A DNA stretch of 64,000 nucleotides from assembly GCF_026213295.1 (NCBI RefSeq), contig NC_079426.1:21157139-21221138 (forward strand), in the 5' to 3' direction. The notes under the pieces were generated by a model that ran no database searches, had not been told where the DNA came from, and worked only from the letters and a program-made list of their open reading frames with translations. The translations under genes and the position numbers were made by a program. How positions within the stretch are numbered: position 1 is the stretch's first letter; every line of letters begins with the position of its first letter. Positions 1-10,350 of this stretch are shown piece after piece. The stretch comes from Gadus chalcogrammus (taxonomy: Eukaryota; Chordata; Actinopteri; Gadiformes; Gadidae).

Positions 1-42
1 AAGTTATATTTCAACCACACACACAGACAGAAGCTGTGTGGA

Positions 43-50
43 TATATAAG
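43..50 (+). promoter_or_regulatory. TATA-box-like octamer, isolated
   Basis: A TATATAAG octamer is followed about 25-30 bases downstream by a purine-rich stretch of the kind seen at start sites. No open frame with good start context follows, so this may be chance. It is listed only because it is a clean match. Confidence 0.15.
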
Positions 51-957
51 CGTGCCGGCAGAAACTCAGCAAGGGCAGAGGCTCACAAAGCTGACATTAA
101 GAGGCTGCAGAGTACCTAAGTAATAGGCTCAGTACAGGAGCTCTCTACTTGGAGAAATCGATTCACGCCAGCATCACAATTCTTTGCTACTTAACATGTG
201 TGGTCAAGTTGACTCAAACATCTTTAATGTTATCTTTGTGGTAGCAAATGAACGATAGGTACTACAGACTGTGGTATAGTCAAGTGGATTCCATTAGTCA
301 ATACACATCACCTACATTCTGTTCTGTTTGGTGTTAAGCCACCTAAAAGATAAAATCACACCCATCTTGTTAAATATTATTGCAATATTCACAGAATCAC
401 AGTAATTTCAGATTTGCAATGATACCCACTCCAAAATGGGATATCATATATCTGAAGGTCCCTGTTGATTCCAGTCCCTACTCTGGACCTTAGAATTGTT
501 CTGACTTTCGTTATTATTAGTCATTATTTATTTTCTACACAGATCTAAGTACCCCTCTCATCCTGGGCCACTGTCAGCCAGGCAGCGCTAATTAAAATGA
601 AGCCATTGATTGGCCAACGTTATAACCAAAAGCCGGCCAGATTCCCTCTGTCCATAACCCTGTGGGATGTAGCCTCAACCCCGGAGAAATCCTATTCATG
701 AAAGCCCAGAAGTAGTCCAAAAAATTCCACACACGCTTTGTGAAAATATAATTGGCTGTTGAAACTGACACATCCACTTGAATATCAAAGGAATTCACTA
801 CAGCCACAGAAGGCCAAACTTTCACAGTTTTCTATACATCAAATAGCTTGGAATACAACCAGTGGGAAACAATAACCAACAGTGTAGCATGTGTATACAG
901 TACACTAACTTAATGGATATACCGTAATCTTCATTGACTAAGATAGGTAGTACTTAC

Positions 958-1064
958 ATGGTTACACATCGGCTTGCAGTAGACTTTCTCCTCGATGTCA
1001 ACACATACTACTCCTCCATTGCTGTGCACCTTTACTGATGGAGACCCGTTAGACAAATGACAAC
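958..1064 (-). CDS. Candidate internal coding exon, Cys-rich extracellular-type peptide
   Basis: On the minus strand a pyrimidine-rich acceptor (tcctgcctatag) precedes 107 open bases that end at a strong donor (gtaagtact). The exon needs one base from an upstream exon and ends on a complete codon. It encodes 35 residues with four cysteines, including VYCKPMCNH near the end. Composition and Cys spacing look like a secreted or extracellular domain, but I do not recognise the family. Its entry phase matches the donor of the candidate first exon ending at 1703 but not that of the exon at 1441-1514, so the full gene model is unresolved. No downstream exon was found with confidence. Confidence 0.3.
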
Positions 1065-1200
1065 CTATAGGCAGGAAGATAGGAATCAGAAAATCAATCA
1101 TTTAGGATAACACTCCTCGCTCAATGATTAAAAGCAGGGCCTTTCTCTCTGGTTTGTATGCTACCGTCAACTGGATGACTGGACTGCTTGAGCATTGTAG

Positions 1201-1745
1201 TCAGCATTGCCATGGAGTGCAGAATTTGAGCTCTATCCTCTGCACTCCATTTGGACAAGAGATAACGGTACAGGACTCGGCTGCAACCTGTTGGACAGAG
1301 GAGACACACCAACTAAGACTTTAGTGCTGTTTCTTGCCATGGCCATTTTGGTCTCTTCTATCTCATTAGAAGTTAACGGCATTCTCTAGACTAGAGAACA
1401 CACTGCTGACGATCAATGATAATGATGCATTAATACTTACTCTGTCCTGGTGAAACATGTCTGTGGTACAATTTTCCTGTACATTTTGTAGTACAACAGT
1501 GCTGGCAAGCAATGCTGCGCACAGCCAAGCACACAGACACGTAGACACACACGACACAAAAAAATCAACAAATGTATGCCATGTAATGGAACGGTAAACA
1601 TGTAGCTGTATACCGGTACAAAGTAGCGGATTACTGATAGAAATTATTCTCTGTTCAGGCTATTTTGCAATTAAGTTAAGAGCAAATAAAAGGCCTTCGT
1701 ACCTGTCAGTATGCAGAGACATAGCGGCGTCACTTTTGTTCCCAT
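1201..1745 (-). CDS. Candidate small secreted Cys-rich protein, three exons
   Basis: Read on the minus strand. Exon 1 (1745-1703) starts at an ATG and ends at a GTACG donor after 43 coding bases. Exon 2 (1514-1441) follows a TGTGCGCAG acceptor, completes the codon in phase and ends at GTAAGT. Exon 3 (1287-1201) follows a CTGTCCAACAG acceptor in phase and ends at TGA. The product would be 67 residues. The N-terminus reads MGTKVTPLCLCILTALLAST, a convincing signal peptide spread over exons 1 and 2, and the short mature part has five cysteines. A TATA-like box lies about 55-65 bases upstream of the ATG. I do not recognise the family. An odd Cys number and the phase conflict with the exon at 958-1064 leave open an alternative isoform or a decayed gene. 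Confidence 0.35.
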
Positions 1746-1800
1746 GACTGCCAAATATTTTTTGCGTTACAGACTGCGAGCTGACCACTGAGGCTGATTC

Positions 1801-1808
1801 TTTTATGC
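1801..1808 (-). promoter_or_regulatory. TATA-like box upstream of the candidate secreted-protein gene
   Basis: The minus strand reads GGCATAAAAG here, 55-65 bases upstream of the candidate start codon at 1745. That leaves room for a start site near 1770 and a short 5' leader. The placement supports the gene model, but AT-rich octamers are common in this window. Confidence 0.25.
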
Positions 1809-2780
1809 CAGGAACCAGTGGCGGGGGTCAAGCTTACACATTGGCCAATATTGGGCAATATTTGGATTCATTCATCGGGAAACAATATTGGGAAACCCTT
1901 GTTGTCGTAGTGAGTCATCGAGTCAGCCTAAAATCAAAATGCAAATAATACAATTTCTTCCAGATTAAATGTTTTGTTTGTTTTGTTTTCTCTGATCTTG
2001 CTAGAACCACTCAAGTTTGGAAGTGCGAGATTTTGGTAATTAGCCTTTTTGATCTGTGGATTTTTCCTCATCTGACATGGGAGCTGGCACTGCATACTGT
2101 ATTTGTATATGTAGCACCCCCCCTCCCCTCCCAAATCAAACTGACACACTTAATGGCTCTGTGTGTCAGTCAGTAGGTTATGCCACAAAGGAAGGACGAG
2201 TAAATCATTTATATGGATGTTATTTATAATGTATATCTGACTATCTGGGCACAGCTGAATTATTCACGCCCTCTGAAAGAGCAATTGCGCACATCTAACA
2301 GGGACAATTGGCTTTTTTGTTATGTTTGGATTGAAGAACAGTCCATTTTACTCAAAATTGGCCTAATGTTAGTTTTTCACTTCTTTGATCATCGGATCAA
2401 ACTGTATACATCATTATATCGGTGTATTATAATAGACGTTTCTGTAGAGCTGTAGTAGCTCCTGCCTATAATGTTGAAGAACACAGCATGGCTAACGTGA
2501 ACACGTGAGAGATGTAACAGAGATAGAGTGGGCAGAGGTTTCACAATGGCGGCCGTTTAAGAACAATTATAAATATAGTATCAAATATAATATATCATGC
2601 CAAACCCCATCCCACTTCATATCTGCCGTTTGTCTCAGTTTGGGACGCACCAGCACTGGCAAACCCAAGGCAGTGCAGAGGTCCCCCAGAATGTGCTTAG
2701 CCCCTGCAAGGGCCCTTCACCAATGTTGCTTAGACATATCACAACATAACAGATCACATCACGTAAAGTAGAAACCTAAA

Positions 2781-2811
2781 CAATCACCACTGACTAAATC
2801 AGTGGTGATTG
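2781..2811. repeat. Perfect 13-bp hairpin
   Basis: Arms 2781-2793 and 2799-2811 are exact inverted copies around a 5-base spacer. The surrounding sequence (about 1.8-3.4 kb) shows no recognisable gene or transposon. It may be the relic of a small inverted-repeat element. Confidence 0.5.
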
Positions 2812-3734
2812 TTGTGACTACACAGACATCTCTGCTTAGCACATGTAAGCACACCCTTCTGTTTCACCGTTTCTCACCATAGAAACCAAGCAGCTGTGGC
2901 CGCTGCTCAGATCCTTCAGTGCCTGGCCAGCAGGGGGCCCCAGCTCACTGCATTTGCACATGTGCACATATTACACTGTCAAATGTATTGGATCCTACAT
3001 TACTTCATGTGAAACATGGGTTTTATCACCTGGCCTATACAATCCAGTATCTTAAAATAGGAACTTACTTCATTGACTAAAACTAATACCTCTCAATGAT
3101 ACGTAATCATGCAAAATACTAAGCAAAATTGGTTGCTTTTTCCAGCTGAACTTGTTATTAATGCTAAACCGTTACAAAACGCCCCAGAAAAGTGAAAATA
3201 TCCAAACTGCGAGTGCTTGGATCCATTATACCCTTGAAGTCCACATGATCCAGAGGATGGGGCTATGTGAGGCATGGGTGTAAAGAATGATGTATATGTC
3301 CATCTATTTGGTGGCAGGCAGGAAACAGTGGTTAGATAAATCAAACCAAGCCTTAATCTTGCTTCTCAGCAAGCCGTGCCAAGCTAGATGAGAGGAGGCA
3401 CGCTGATGCCCCACAGAGCTGCAGTGATTTAGCTGCAGTATCAATTGTTCCCCTGCGCCGAGCATGTCCCCGAGAGGTGCAAAACGAGCCGGGAACCTCG
3501 CTGTGCTTTTACCAGGAGGAGTTGACATTTACATCGGTGTTTATCATGGTAAGTATGAGGGCAGGTTGCATTAGAAGTCCCATCCTGGGACATATTCAAG
3601 GCCGACGTCTGTTCGGTGCGAAGATAAAAAAAGACACACACACACTCACTCACCTAATGCCAAAAGACACACTCCCAGGTGATACTCCCTCCCTGAAACA
3701 CACCTGATGCACTCATGTGTTGCTTCGGGCAGCC

Positions 3735-4010
3735 TCCCTGAATGCACTGTCTAATAGCCCTTATCAATGGCTCGTCGGACAGCGAGGTTGCCCTCCTTTG
3801 CGGCTAACCTTTCTCAAATACCTGTGACATTCTTTCCGTGGTGCGCTTTGTCTCGCCGCGCTTCTAAAGGCATTGTGCCGGGCCGGCCAGCCGTGGAGAA
3901 AAAGGCCTCCACTGTTGTCAAATGATTCACATGGGCGCGCTGTCGATGGCCAGGCAGAGGTAATTGGTATTCCGACAGACTCTCTGGCTACATTTCCAAC
4001 CGATTTTTTT
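3735..4010. other. Possible conserved noncoding block
   Basis: This stretch is more GC-rich and more complex than its AT-rich surroundings. It has no microsatellite or transposon signature and no convincing open frame. Its texture (AATGATTCACATGG, short homeobox-like TAATTG cores, CpG retained) resembles vertebrate conserved noncoding elements near developmental genes. That is an impression from composition alone; conservation cannot be tested here. Confidence 0.15.
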
Positions 4011-4564
4011 CTTCCTGTCTGTGTGTGTTTATGTGATGGGGAGGGGGAACGGGGGTACGGCTGTACCTCTAGGGAAAGCATTGACGCTCGTAATTCCTAT
4101 TAGCTCTTTTTAATGACCCTCTTTGCTGTGAATATGAGGGCTGATTAGGAAGGGAACACACCCACTAAAAGGTCTCGGTAGGAGATATGACGAGCTCTGA
4201 GTGGTGCTGGGGACCAGATGAAAAACACGACACGCTTTGGTTTATTTTGTTTCTTGGACACGTTGTGTCTCCCCTGCACATAAATGTGTTTTTTCTTCAT
4301 AACAAAATGGAAATGGGAGAAAGTTGCCGAAGGGGACGGCTAAACGTTGGCCGATTAGCTGTCCACTTGCACTAGCATCGACTAGAGAAGAGTTGCAGGA
4401 AAAACAACAATTACAAACTGATTTACATGATTATAAAAAGTGAGGGACGTGGAAGGACCGATTTTGGTCAGGACAATCTCCATCTATTTAACTATGACTA
4501 GTGAAGAGGTGAAGGAAGAACACCCTAGCCACTCCACTCTTATCTCGCATGCAGTTTATCTTTT

Positions 4565-4592
4565 GGGGGGTGGATGGTGGGGGGGGGGGGGT
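4565..4592 (+). repeat. G-rich low-complexity tract
   Basis: Two G runs, the longer of 12-13 G, lie in a TGGATGG context. Could form a G-quadruplex; assembly length of the run is uncertain. Confidence 0.6.
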
Positions 4593-4969
4593 GTTTCTTG
4601 CACACAAATTATTGGACCATTGAGAAAAACAGAGCTTTTGGGAAATAGGGAAGGAGAAAAGCCCATTTGGACTTAAATGCCATGTTTGTTTGCCTGTACT
4701 TTAAGAAGATCTCAGCAGACGAACCCTGAGGCTTCGAATAAGTGACACAGCCACTTATTCCGCCTGAAAAACACAAAAAAATAATCTAAACACCTACAGG
4801 GGGAATACTATAATGAGCACCTAGAATACACCACTGCAGCACAAAAACAAAACCTGACGACGGAGGGAGCTGTTCATTTATGTACAATAAATAAATAATT
4901 GTACAAAATAAATAAAAGAATGATGAACGAATGAAGCCATCACCACTGCACCACACTTGACACCTCTCC

Positions 4970-5347
4970 GACCAGCCACAGTCTGATTCAACGTCAGACT
5001 GGGCCTACACCTCGCTCTGGTCTAGCAGACACTCCCCCTTCCCGTACGCGCTGCAGCGCCTCTTGTTCTGCCAGCTGCCGTCTCTCTGCTCGGGGGGGAC
5101 CACTCAGAACAATCATGTTATCTTGTCAGCAGATGCGACTAACCTAGTTACCAGGATTCCCATCTCCAAGCCGTACAGCTGGAACTGGTGGCTCCAAACG
5201 TACCATATCTGCGACGGGGAGAGCGGTACTGCCAAGCATGCTTCGGAGGCAGCGAGATCCGTCTCAGTTACATATTTGCTCTACTTTTTGGTTGTACTTT
5301 TTGTCATGTTGTTTAGTTCTCGCTCCGGGGCTGTTGTAAACAGCTAA
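4970..5347 (+). CDS. Unexplained 126-codon open frame
   Basis: The frame is open from just after an in-frame stop near 4969 to TAG at 5345-5347, with no ATG for the first 30 codons. The predicted peptide is Ser/Thr- and Trp-containing and ends in a hydrophobic stretch resembling a membrane segment (LLYFLVVLFVMLF). A weak acceptor (ccgaccagccacag) lies at its left edge. The complementary strand reads as an Ala/Glu/Arg-rich coil-like peptide, as in some gypsy gag proteins, so this may be a retroelement fragment instead. I do not recognise a family. Confidence 0.2.
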   Translation, partial: DQPQSDSTSDWAYTSLWSSRHSPFPYALQRLLFCQLPSLCSGGTTQNNHVILSADATNLVTRIPISKPYSWNWWLQTYHICDGESGTAKHASEAARSVSVTYLLYFLVVLFVMLFSSRSGAVVNS

Positions 5348-5930
5348 TAGGAAAGAGAAGAATGGAAGTAGCGTTTCGGAAGATATTAGCAGTCATGAAC
5401 TTCTCTCAGTCTCACTCCTACTGTTAGCGTGACTTGACTCCTGACTGACTGAAGCTCTGGGGATGGTGATACTTGGCAGTAGCATGCAAACTTGGCACCT
5501 ATCAGGTTAAACAATATTTGGCACTTGACTTGAATACACTTTATAGTTTTCATTTTTGCCATTGGGTAACATAAAATCAGAGGCTTCATGCAGTACTTTA
5601 CTCAGTACAGCTCAAGTACCCCTTGACACATCAAACCATTTTTCCCACTTTGAATTATACTATTGGTATTTAGTAGAGATGTCCGATATTATCGGCCCAC
5701 CGATATTATCGGCCCGATATTAGCATAAAAATGTAATATCTGTCAATATCGGTATCGTATTTTTTTTGCCTTAAAACCGATAAAATAATGCTTGCATTAC
5801 ACCCAAATAGTTCTTATGCGCTCCTGAAGCGTTTACTGGCGCACAGATGATGACCTCATCAACTGCGTCTTGAACCTTACAAACAAACAAGCGTGGATGG
5901 CTACAAACTTGCTCGCTCTGTTTCAACACT

Positions 5931-7991
5931 ATGTCTGCGGTTTGGAATTATTTTCAAGTGTCTCCTTCGGACGTTAAACTTGCGATTTGCAATGACTGCA
6001 AAGCATCAGTTATGCGAGGCGGAACCAAAACTTCTTCCTTCAACACTTCCAATTTAATCAACCACCTCAGGCTGAATCATTCAGAGAGTTACGCGGCATT
6101 TGTGCAGCAAAGCAATGAGAAGAAGCAAAAGGGACAGGCGGCGGCACCGAAAACAAGGACTCATTTGACGCTCAAAGAGTCCACCGAGAAAAAACAGAAA
6201 TACGCCAAGGACCACCCCAGGGCAAAAGCCATAAATTGGAAAATCATTGAGTGTATTGCACTGGATAACCAGCCCTTTTCAATCTACAAGACGCCGGATT
6301 CACCAAACTTGTTGAGTTCCTCGAGCCATGCTTTGCCATGCCCAACCGCAGTTATTTAACAGATGTTTGCCTACCCGAGTTGTACAGTGCTGTTTACAGC
6401 CACGTCGAGAAGCTAATTGTTGATGCTGTATCCATTAGCTTCACAACAGATATCTGGTCTTCAAGCGTTAGCCAGGTTAGCATGTTGAGCTTGACTGCTC
6501 AATGGCTAGATAAAGACTTTGTGCTGAAAAAGGCTGTGCTTCACTCCCAAGAGTGCCGCGGGTCTCATACGGCAGAAGCAATCGCATCTGCGTTTGAAGG
6601 GATGTTCGAGACGTGGAAAATCCCCAAGGAGAATGCGCACGTAGTGGTCAGAGACAACGCACGGAACATGGCTAAAGCTACGGCGGAGTTTGGTGTCCCA
6701 AGTTTGCCCTGCATGGCACATACCTTACAGCTCGCAGTGAATGGAGGTGCCCTGTCTCAGCGCAGTATTGCAGATGCCCTGGCTGTTGGGAGGCGAGTGG
6801 TAGGACACTTCAAGCACTCACCACTTGCGTGCAGTCGTTTTGAAGACATACAAAAAAACTCAATATGCCCGTGAAAAACCTGCAACAAGACGTGTCCCAG
6901 GTGGAATTCCACCTATTATATGATGCAGAGCCTGGTGGAACAAAAGAGGGCTTTGAGTGCATATGCTGCTGATTATGAACTCCCCACAACATTGACAGCA
7001 AGCCAGTGGGGGATTATGGAGAAGATGATCACCCTCCTGGAACCCTTTGAGCAGCTAACCAGGGACATCAGCGCTGCAGAGGCCACTGCTGCAGATGTCA
7101 TCCCTGGTGTGGTGTCCCTGACACGGCTGCTTGCCAAGACGGATGAATCAGACAAAGGTGTGCAAACAGCCAAACATGCTCTATTCGAAGCTGTCAGTAA
7201 ACGCTTTGATGGTGTGCAAACTGAACTCTTTATGCAATTGCAACCATGGTTGATGCTCGCTACAAAGACCGTTATTTCGACCCGGATAAGAAGGAGGAAG
7301 CACGGAATATGCTGCTGAAAGTTGTGGATGAAATGGCCAGTGTGGGCAATGATCAACGAGAAGACGCTGCTGGTGCCAGTGCAGATGATCCAGGCCAGGA
7401 GGACCAGGACCCCCCACCTAAGAGGGCCCGAACTGGGAGCCTGCAGGACATGTACCAAAAAATCTCACAGAGAATGATGTCGCCAAACAAGCAACTACAG
7501 GCGAAACAGCTACACAGGTGAGTAAATAATAAACTCAGCAAATCAGCAGATTTGTTGAGTGCTTCACATGAAAATGTTCATAAAGTGAATCAAATTAACA
7601 TATGCCTGTCCGTGCTTTGAAGAAAAGTAAGTAGACTTTTCTGTTTTGTTTTTACTTCTTATTTAGGTTCCTGGGAGAAGCCACCATCCTCAAGACAGCT
7701 TGCCCTTTCAAGTACTGGAGCTCCACCCAGATTCGCTTCCCTGCACTTGCCCGAGTTGCACGCAAGTACCTCACTGCTCCCTGTACCAGCGTAGACAGCG
7801 AGCGGCTATTCAGCGCCGTCTCCCATGTCATAAACGAAAAGAGAAATCGCATACACTGCAACAATGCTGAGATGCTTATTTTCATTCAGAAATCTCTCTC
7901 TCTCTCTCACATATATGGACATGGGAAAAAATTAGACCAGTCATATAGGCGAGTCAGCATCAGTCTTTTAGCCTCATTTGTTGCACTTTAA
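5931..7991 (+). pseudogene. hAT transposase with BED finger (ZBED-like), spliced, frameshifted
   Basis: The start at 5931 opens a BED zinc finger (W5, F8, C20, C23, H45, H50). After a frameshift near 6290 come the RNase-H-like catalytic segments: FTTDIW with the first acidic residue, then VVRDNARNM and CMAHTLQL. Further frameshifts lie near 6855, 6898 and 7245. The C-terminal hAT dimerisation domain is encoded after an intron (7518-7666) and contains SVDSERLFSAV and INEKRN; the frame ends at TAA 7989-7991. Splicing joins AG to GTTCCTGG in phase. The frameshifts are single-base changes, at least one in an A7 run, so decay is likely but assembly error is not excluded. Confidence 0.85.
7518..7666 (+). 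other. Spliceosomal intron inside the hAT transposase
   Basis: The donor CAG|GTGAGTA and the acceptor TTTTACTTCTTATTTAG|G bound 149 bases with in-frame stops. Removing them joins ...QLHR to FLGEAT in phase, restoring the link to the dimerisation domain. Confidence 0.8.
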
Positions 7992-8500
7992 AGGAGTTAT
8001 GTTTACTAGGCTTGACTGAAGCTCTTTTTATTTCTATTATTTATTATTTTATTTTATTTTTAGTGCCTTTCTTGTTTTTATTTGCACATGTTGTTGTTAC
8101 TCATTGAAAGAGCAGGGTGGATTGAGCCCAGTGTATATTTTAATGATTGTGGGTATTGCCCGTTATGAAGGCCGGTCTTTTATTCCCGTTCATTGGACTG
8201 ATACTAAAGGAGGACTTTGTTTGCTACTCTGGAAGGTCTGGACTGAAACTTTGTGCCTTCCTTGTTCTTATTGCACACTACCTTAATGTTGCATATCTTT
8301 GTTGTTGCTCATGTAGAGCAGTGCTGATTGAGCCCAGTTTATAATTCCAATGATTGCATTAGCCCAAGTAATGGGCTAGGGACATAGGCTGCTTAGATTT
8401 GTACACCTTAAAATGTTTCATTTTTTGTAAGCAAAGTATTTTTTGTAGCTCAAATAATTTTTTTCAAAATTGTGCAGTACAGTGCACATTGTAATTGACT

Positions 8501-8575
8501 CATATTTGTGCATTTATTCAATTAAGGTTATTGAGTTAAACTCAATAACCTTAATTGAATAAATGCACAAATATG
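8501..8575. repeat. Perfect palindrome, 37-bp arms, 1-bp centre, inside the hAT element
   Basis: Left arm 8501-8537 and right arm 8539-8575 are exact reverse complements around a single A at 8538. The arms read catatttgtgcatttattca and onward. The palindrome lies about 400 bp inside the right terminal repeat, between the transposase stop and the subterminal ATATCGG motifs. Confidence 0.95.
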
Positions 8576-8982
8576 CCACTGTAAAACAATGAGTTTTAGT
8601 TAAAGAAAACATACTGCTATGTTGCACATAGTTGTTCAGGTACAATGTTTTATCATTTGTGAAGTCAAGTTTGCCCTATTTGTTGTGGGCATTGTCAAGA
8701 TTATCTCAGGGAGAGTGTAATCCAAACTGTTGACAATGTTAACATTTGGAAAGCCTTGTTGCATTCAAGAATGCATCCAGTGGGGCATCACAATAACATT
8801 AAGCATGTTGTGTTAATTCCACAACAGGAGATATGTAATGTTACCTAAATTAGGTTTGAGGAAAAATAACCCAAATATCGACATCGGTATCGGCTGATAT
8901 CGGAATCGAAAATTTAGAGTTGGACAATATCGCATATCGGATATCGGCAAAAAAGCCAATATCGGACATCCCTAGTATTTAG

Positions 8983-10320
8983 CCTCATTATTAATAGTCT
9001 TGTAGCCAAGGTGCTTATGATTTAATAAGCTGAGGCATACTTTTAAGTCCTGGTCAACATGTTACATTGAAGAACTTCAACAAATGGTAATATTTTGTAA
9101 AATACTTTCTAATGAGCACTCCCTTGAACCCGGCCACTTTCCCCCTATAAGGTACGTGTGGCCCCATGCTGGTTGGATAATTACCAAAACACTGTTTAGT
9201 ATACCTTTTAGACTGACTATATGTGCGGTTAGTATTAGAGGCAATCAGTGCGTTTACATGACACTCAAGAAAGTCAAATTATTGTATAGTCCGACTATGA
9301 TTGGATTATTACGCTTTGGTACATTTCTCGAATCATCCTCAACATTTGCAAAAGAGTAAGTGCATTACTCAAAACAATTCGTACAAATAACAATACACCA
9401 TGGATTAGTTTCTTGCTCAAAATCCTTAGTTCATCTCTCAAAAGTAATATATGTTTCATTGAATGTCAGTGCCATCAGAATGCAAGTCGTTGTTTCATTG
9501 TCTACGGCTAAGACAGTCAAATTGCTTAGTCATGTGGTCAATATAACAGTGTGCTCTGGAGGGATGTTCTGATGTAAACTATGCCTCAAGTTTTGAAGAC
9601 AATTATTGTAAATTGTAAGTTACACCTTAGTGTATGTGGGAGATTGATGCAAGAGACTGGACAAGATTCACATTTATGCTTTTGCTGTTTGTACTTTAAT
9701 TTGTTGACAGACCATGTCATCGCGAAACAGAAAGGAAAAGACAGCACTGCATAGCACAAAGAAAAAAACAAAATTAGAAATGTGAACATAGGATAGACGA
9801 AAACAGAGCTTGTGACATCCGTGAACAACACACAAGCTCTGTGTTCGCCAAGATACTTATCGAGTCTTAAAATTCAAAATGGCGTCGACGGGTGAACTAC
9901 TGATGGTATTGTGTGTATAAAATGTCATCGTCTACTTCTAGCCTTTTAAGTGGTTTAAAATAGCGATTTCGTTTTTACCATGAGATGATGCCCCATGGTT
10001 CCAAGTTTATAGCGTTTTGGTAGAATCGGCTAAAAACAGACAATTTAAGAATGCATCTACGTGCGCTTTTGTGCTCCTAAACGAACATCCCATCTCGTTA
10101 TCATATTTAACATATCCCAGATCCATTTTAAACCGGATTTCTCCTTTAACCCCCCCCAATAGTGTCCTAATTTCCTTGACACTCCTGCTCGTTAAGAGAG
10201 TTCACCAGACTCAAAAATAATTGAATGCCATGGTTGCCGTCATCTGTTAGTGGGTCTACATTTTGTGTAATCCTGTTTCATTGAACATAAAATCATTTAC
10301 TGGAACAACAACATTGTTTG
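8983..10320. other. No gene recognised
   Basis: AT-rich sequence with short random open frames only. One 12-bp inverted repeat (9803-9814 with 9831-9842, 16-base loop) is the only structure seen. Confidence 0.6.
9803..9842. repeat. 12-bp inverted repeat
   Basis: ACAGAGCTTGTG at 9803-9814 is mirrored exactly at 9831-9842. It may be a short MITE relic or chance; no target duplication is evident. Confidence 0.45.
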
Positions 10321-10350
10321 AAGTCTCAAAATGTACTGGGGGGTCTCAAA

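Larger units (their letters stand above)
5674..8974 (+). mobile_element. hAT-family DNA transposon, full length, 8-bp target duplications
   Basis: The element is 3301 bp. It begins TAGAGATGTCCGATATT and ends with the inverted counterpart of TAGGGATGTCCGATATT, so the terminal repeats differ at one base over 17. It is flanked by identical 8-bp duplications, gtatttag, at 5666-5673 and 8975-8982, the hallmark of hAT insertion. Both subterminal regions are rich in ATATCGG motifs, which are plausible transposase binding sites. It carries one transposase gene on the plus strand, an AT-rich 3' region and a perfect 75-bp palindrome. The exact TSD indicates a relatively recent or well-preserved insertion, although the transposase is broken. 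Confidence 0.9.

Noticed and set aside
592..825. Minus-strand 77-codon frame that could be a further exon of the candidate secreted gene
   Set aside because: A weak acceptor exists but its phase does not match the donor at 957, and the peptide lacks the Cys-rich character of the other exons.
3414..3548. Possible plus-strand exon ending at a GTAAGTATGAG donor
   Set aside because: The donor is strong and two frames are open, but there is no clear acceptor and neither peptide looks constrained; not distinguishable from chance.
6973..7458. Minus-strand 161-codon frame in the hAT element
   Set aside because: It is antisense to the transposase and has no motif of its own.
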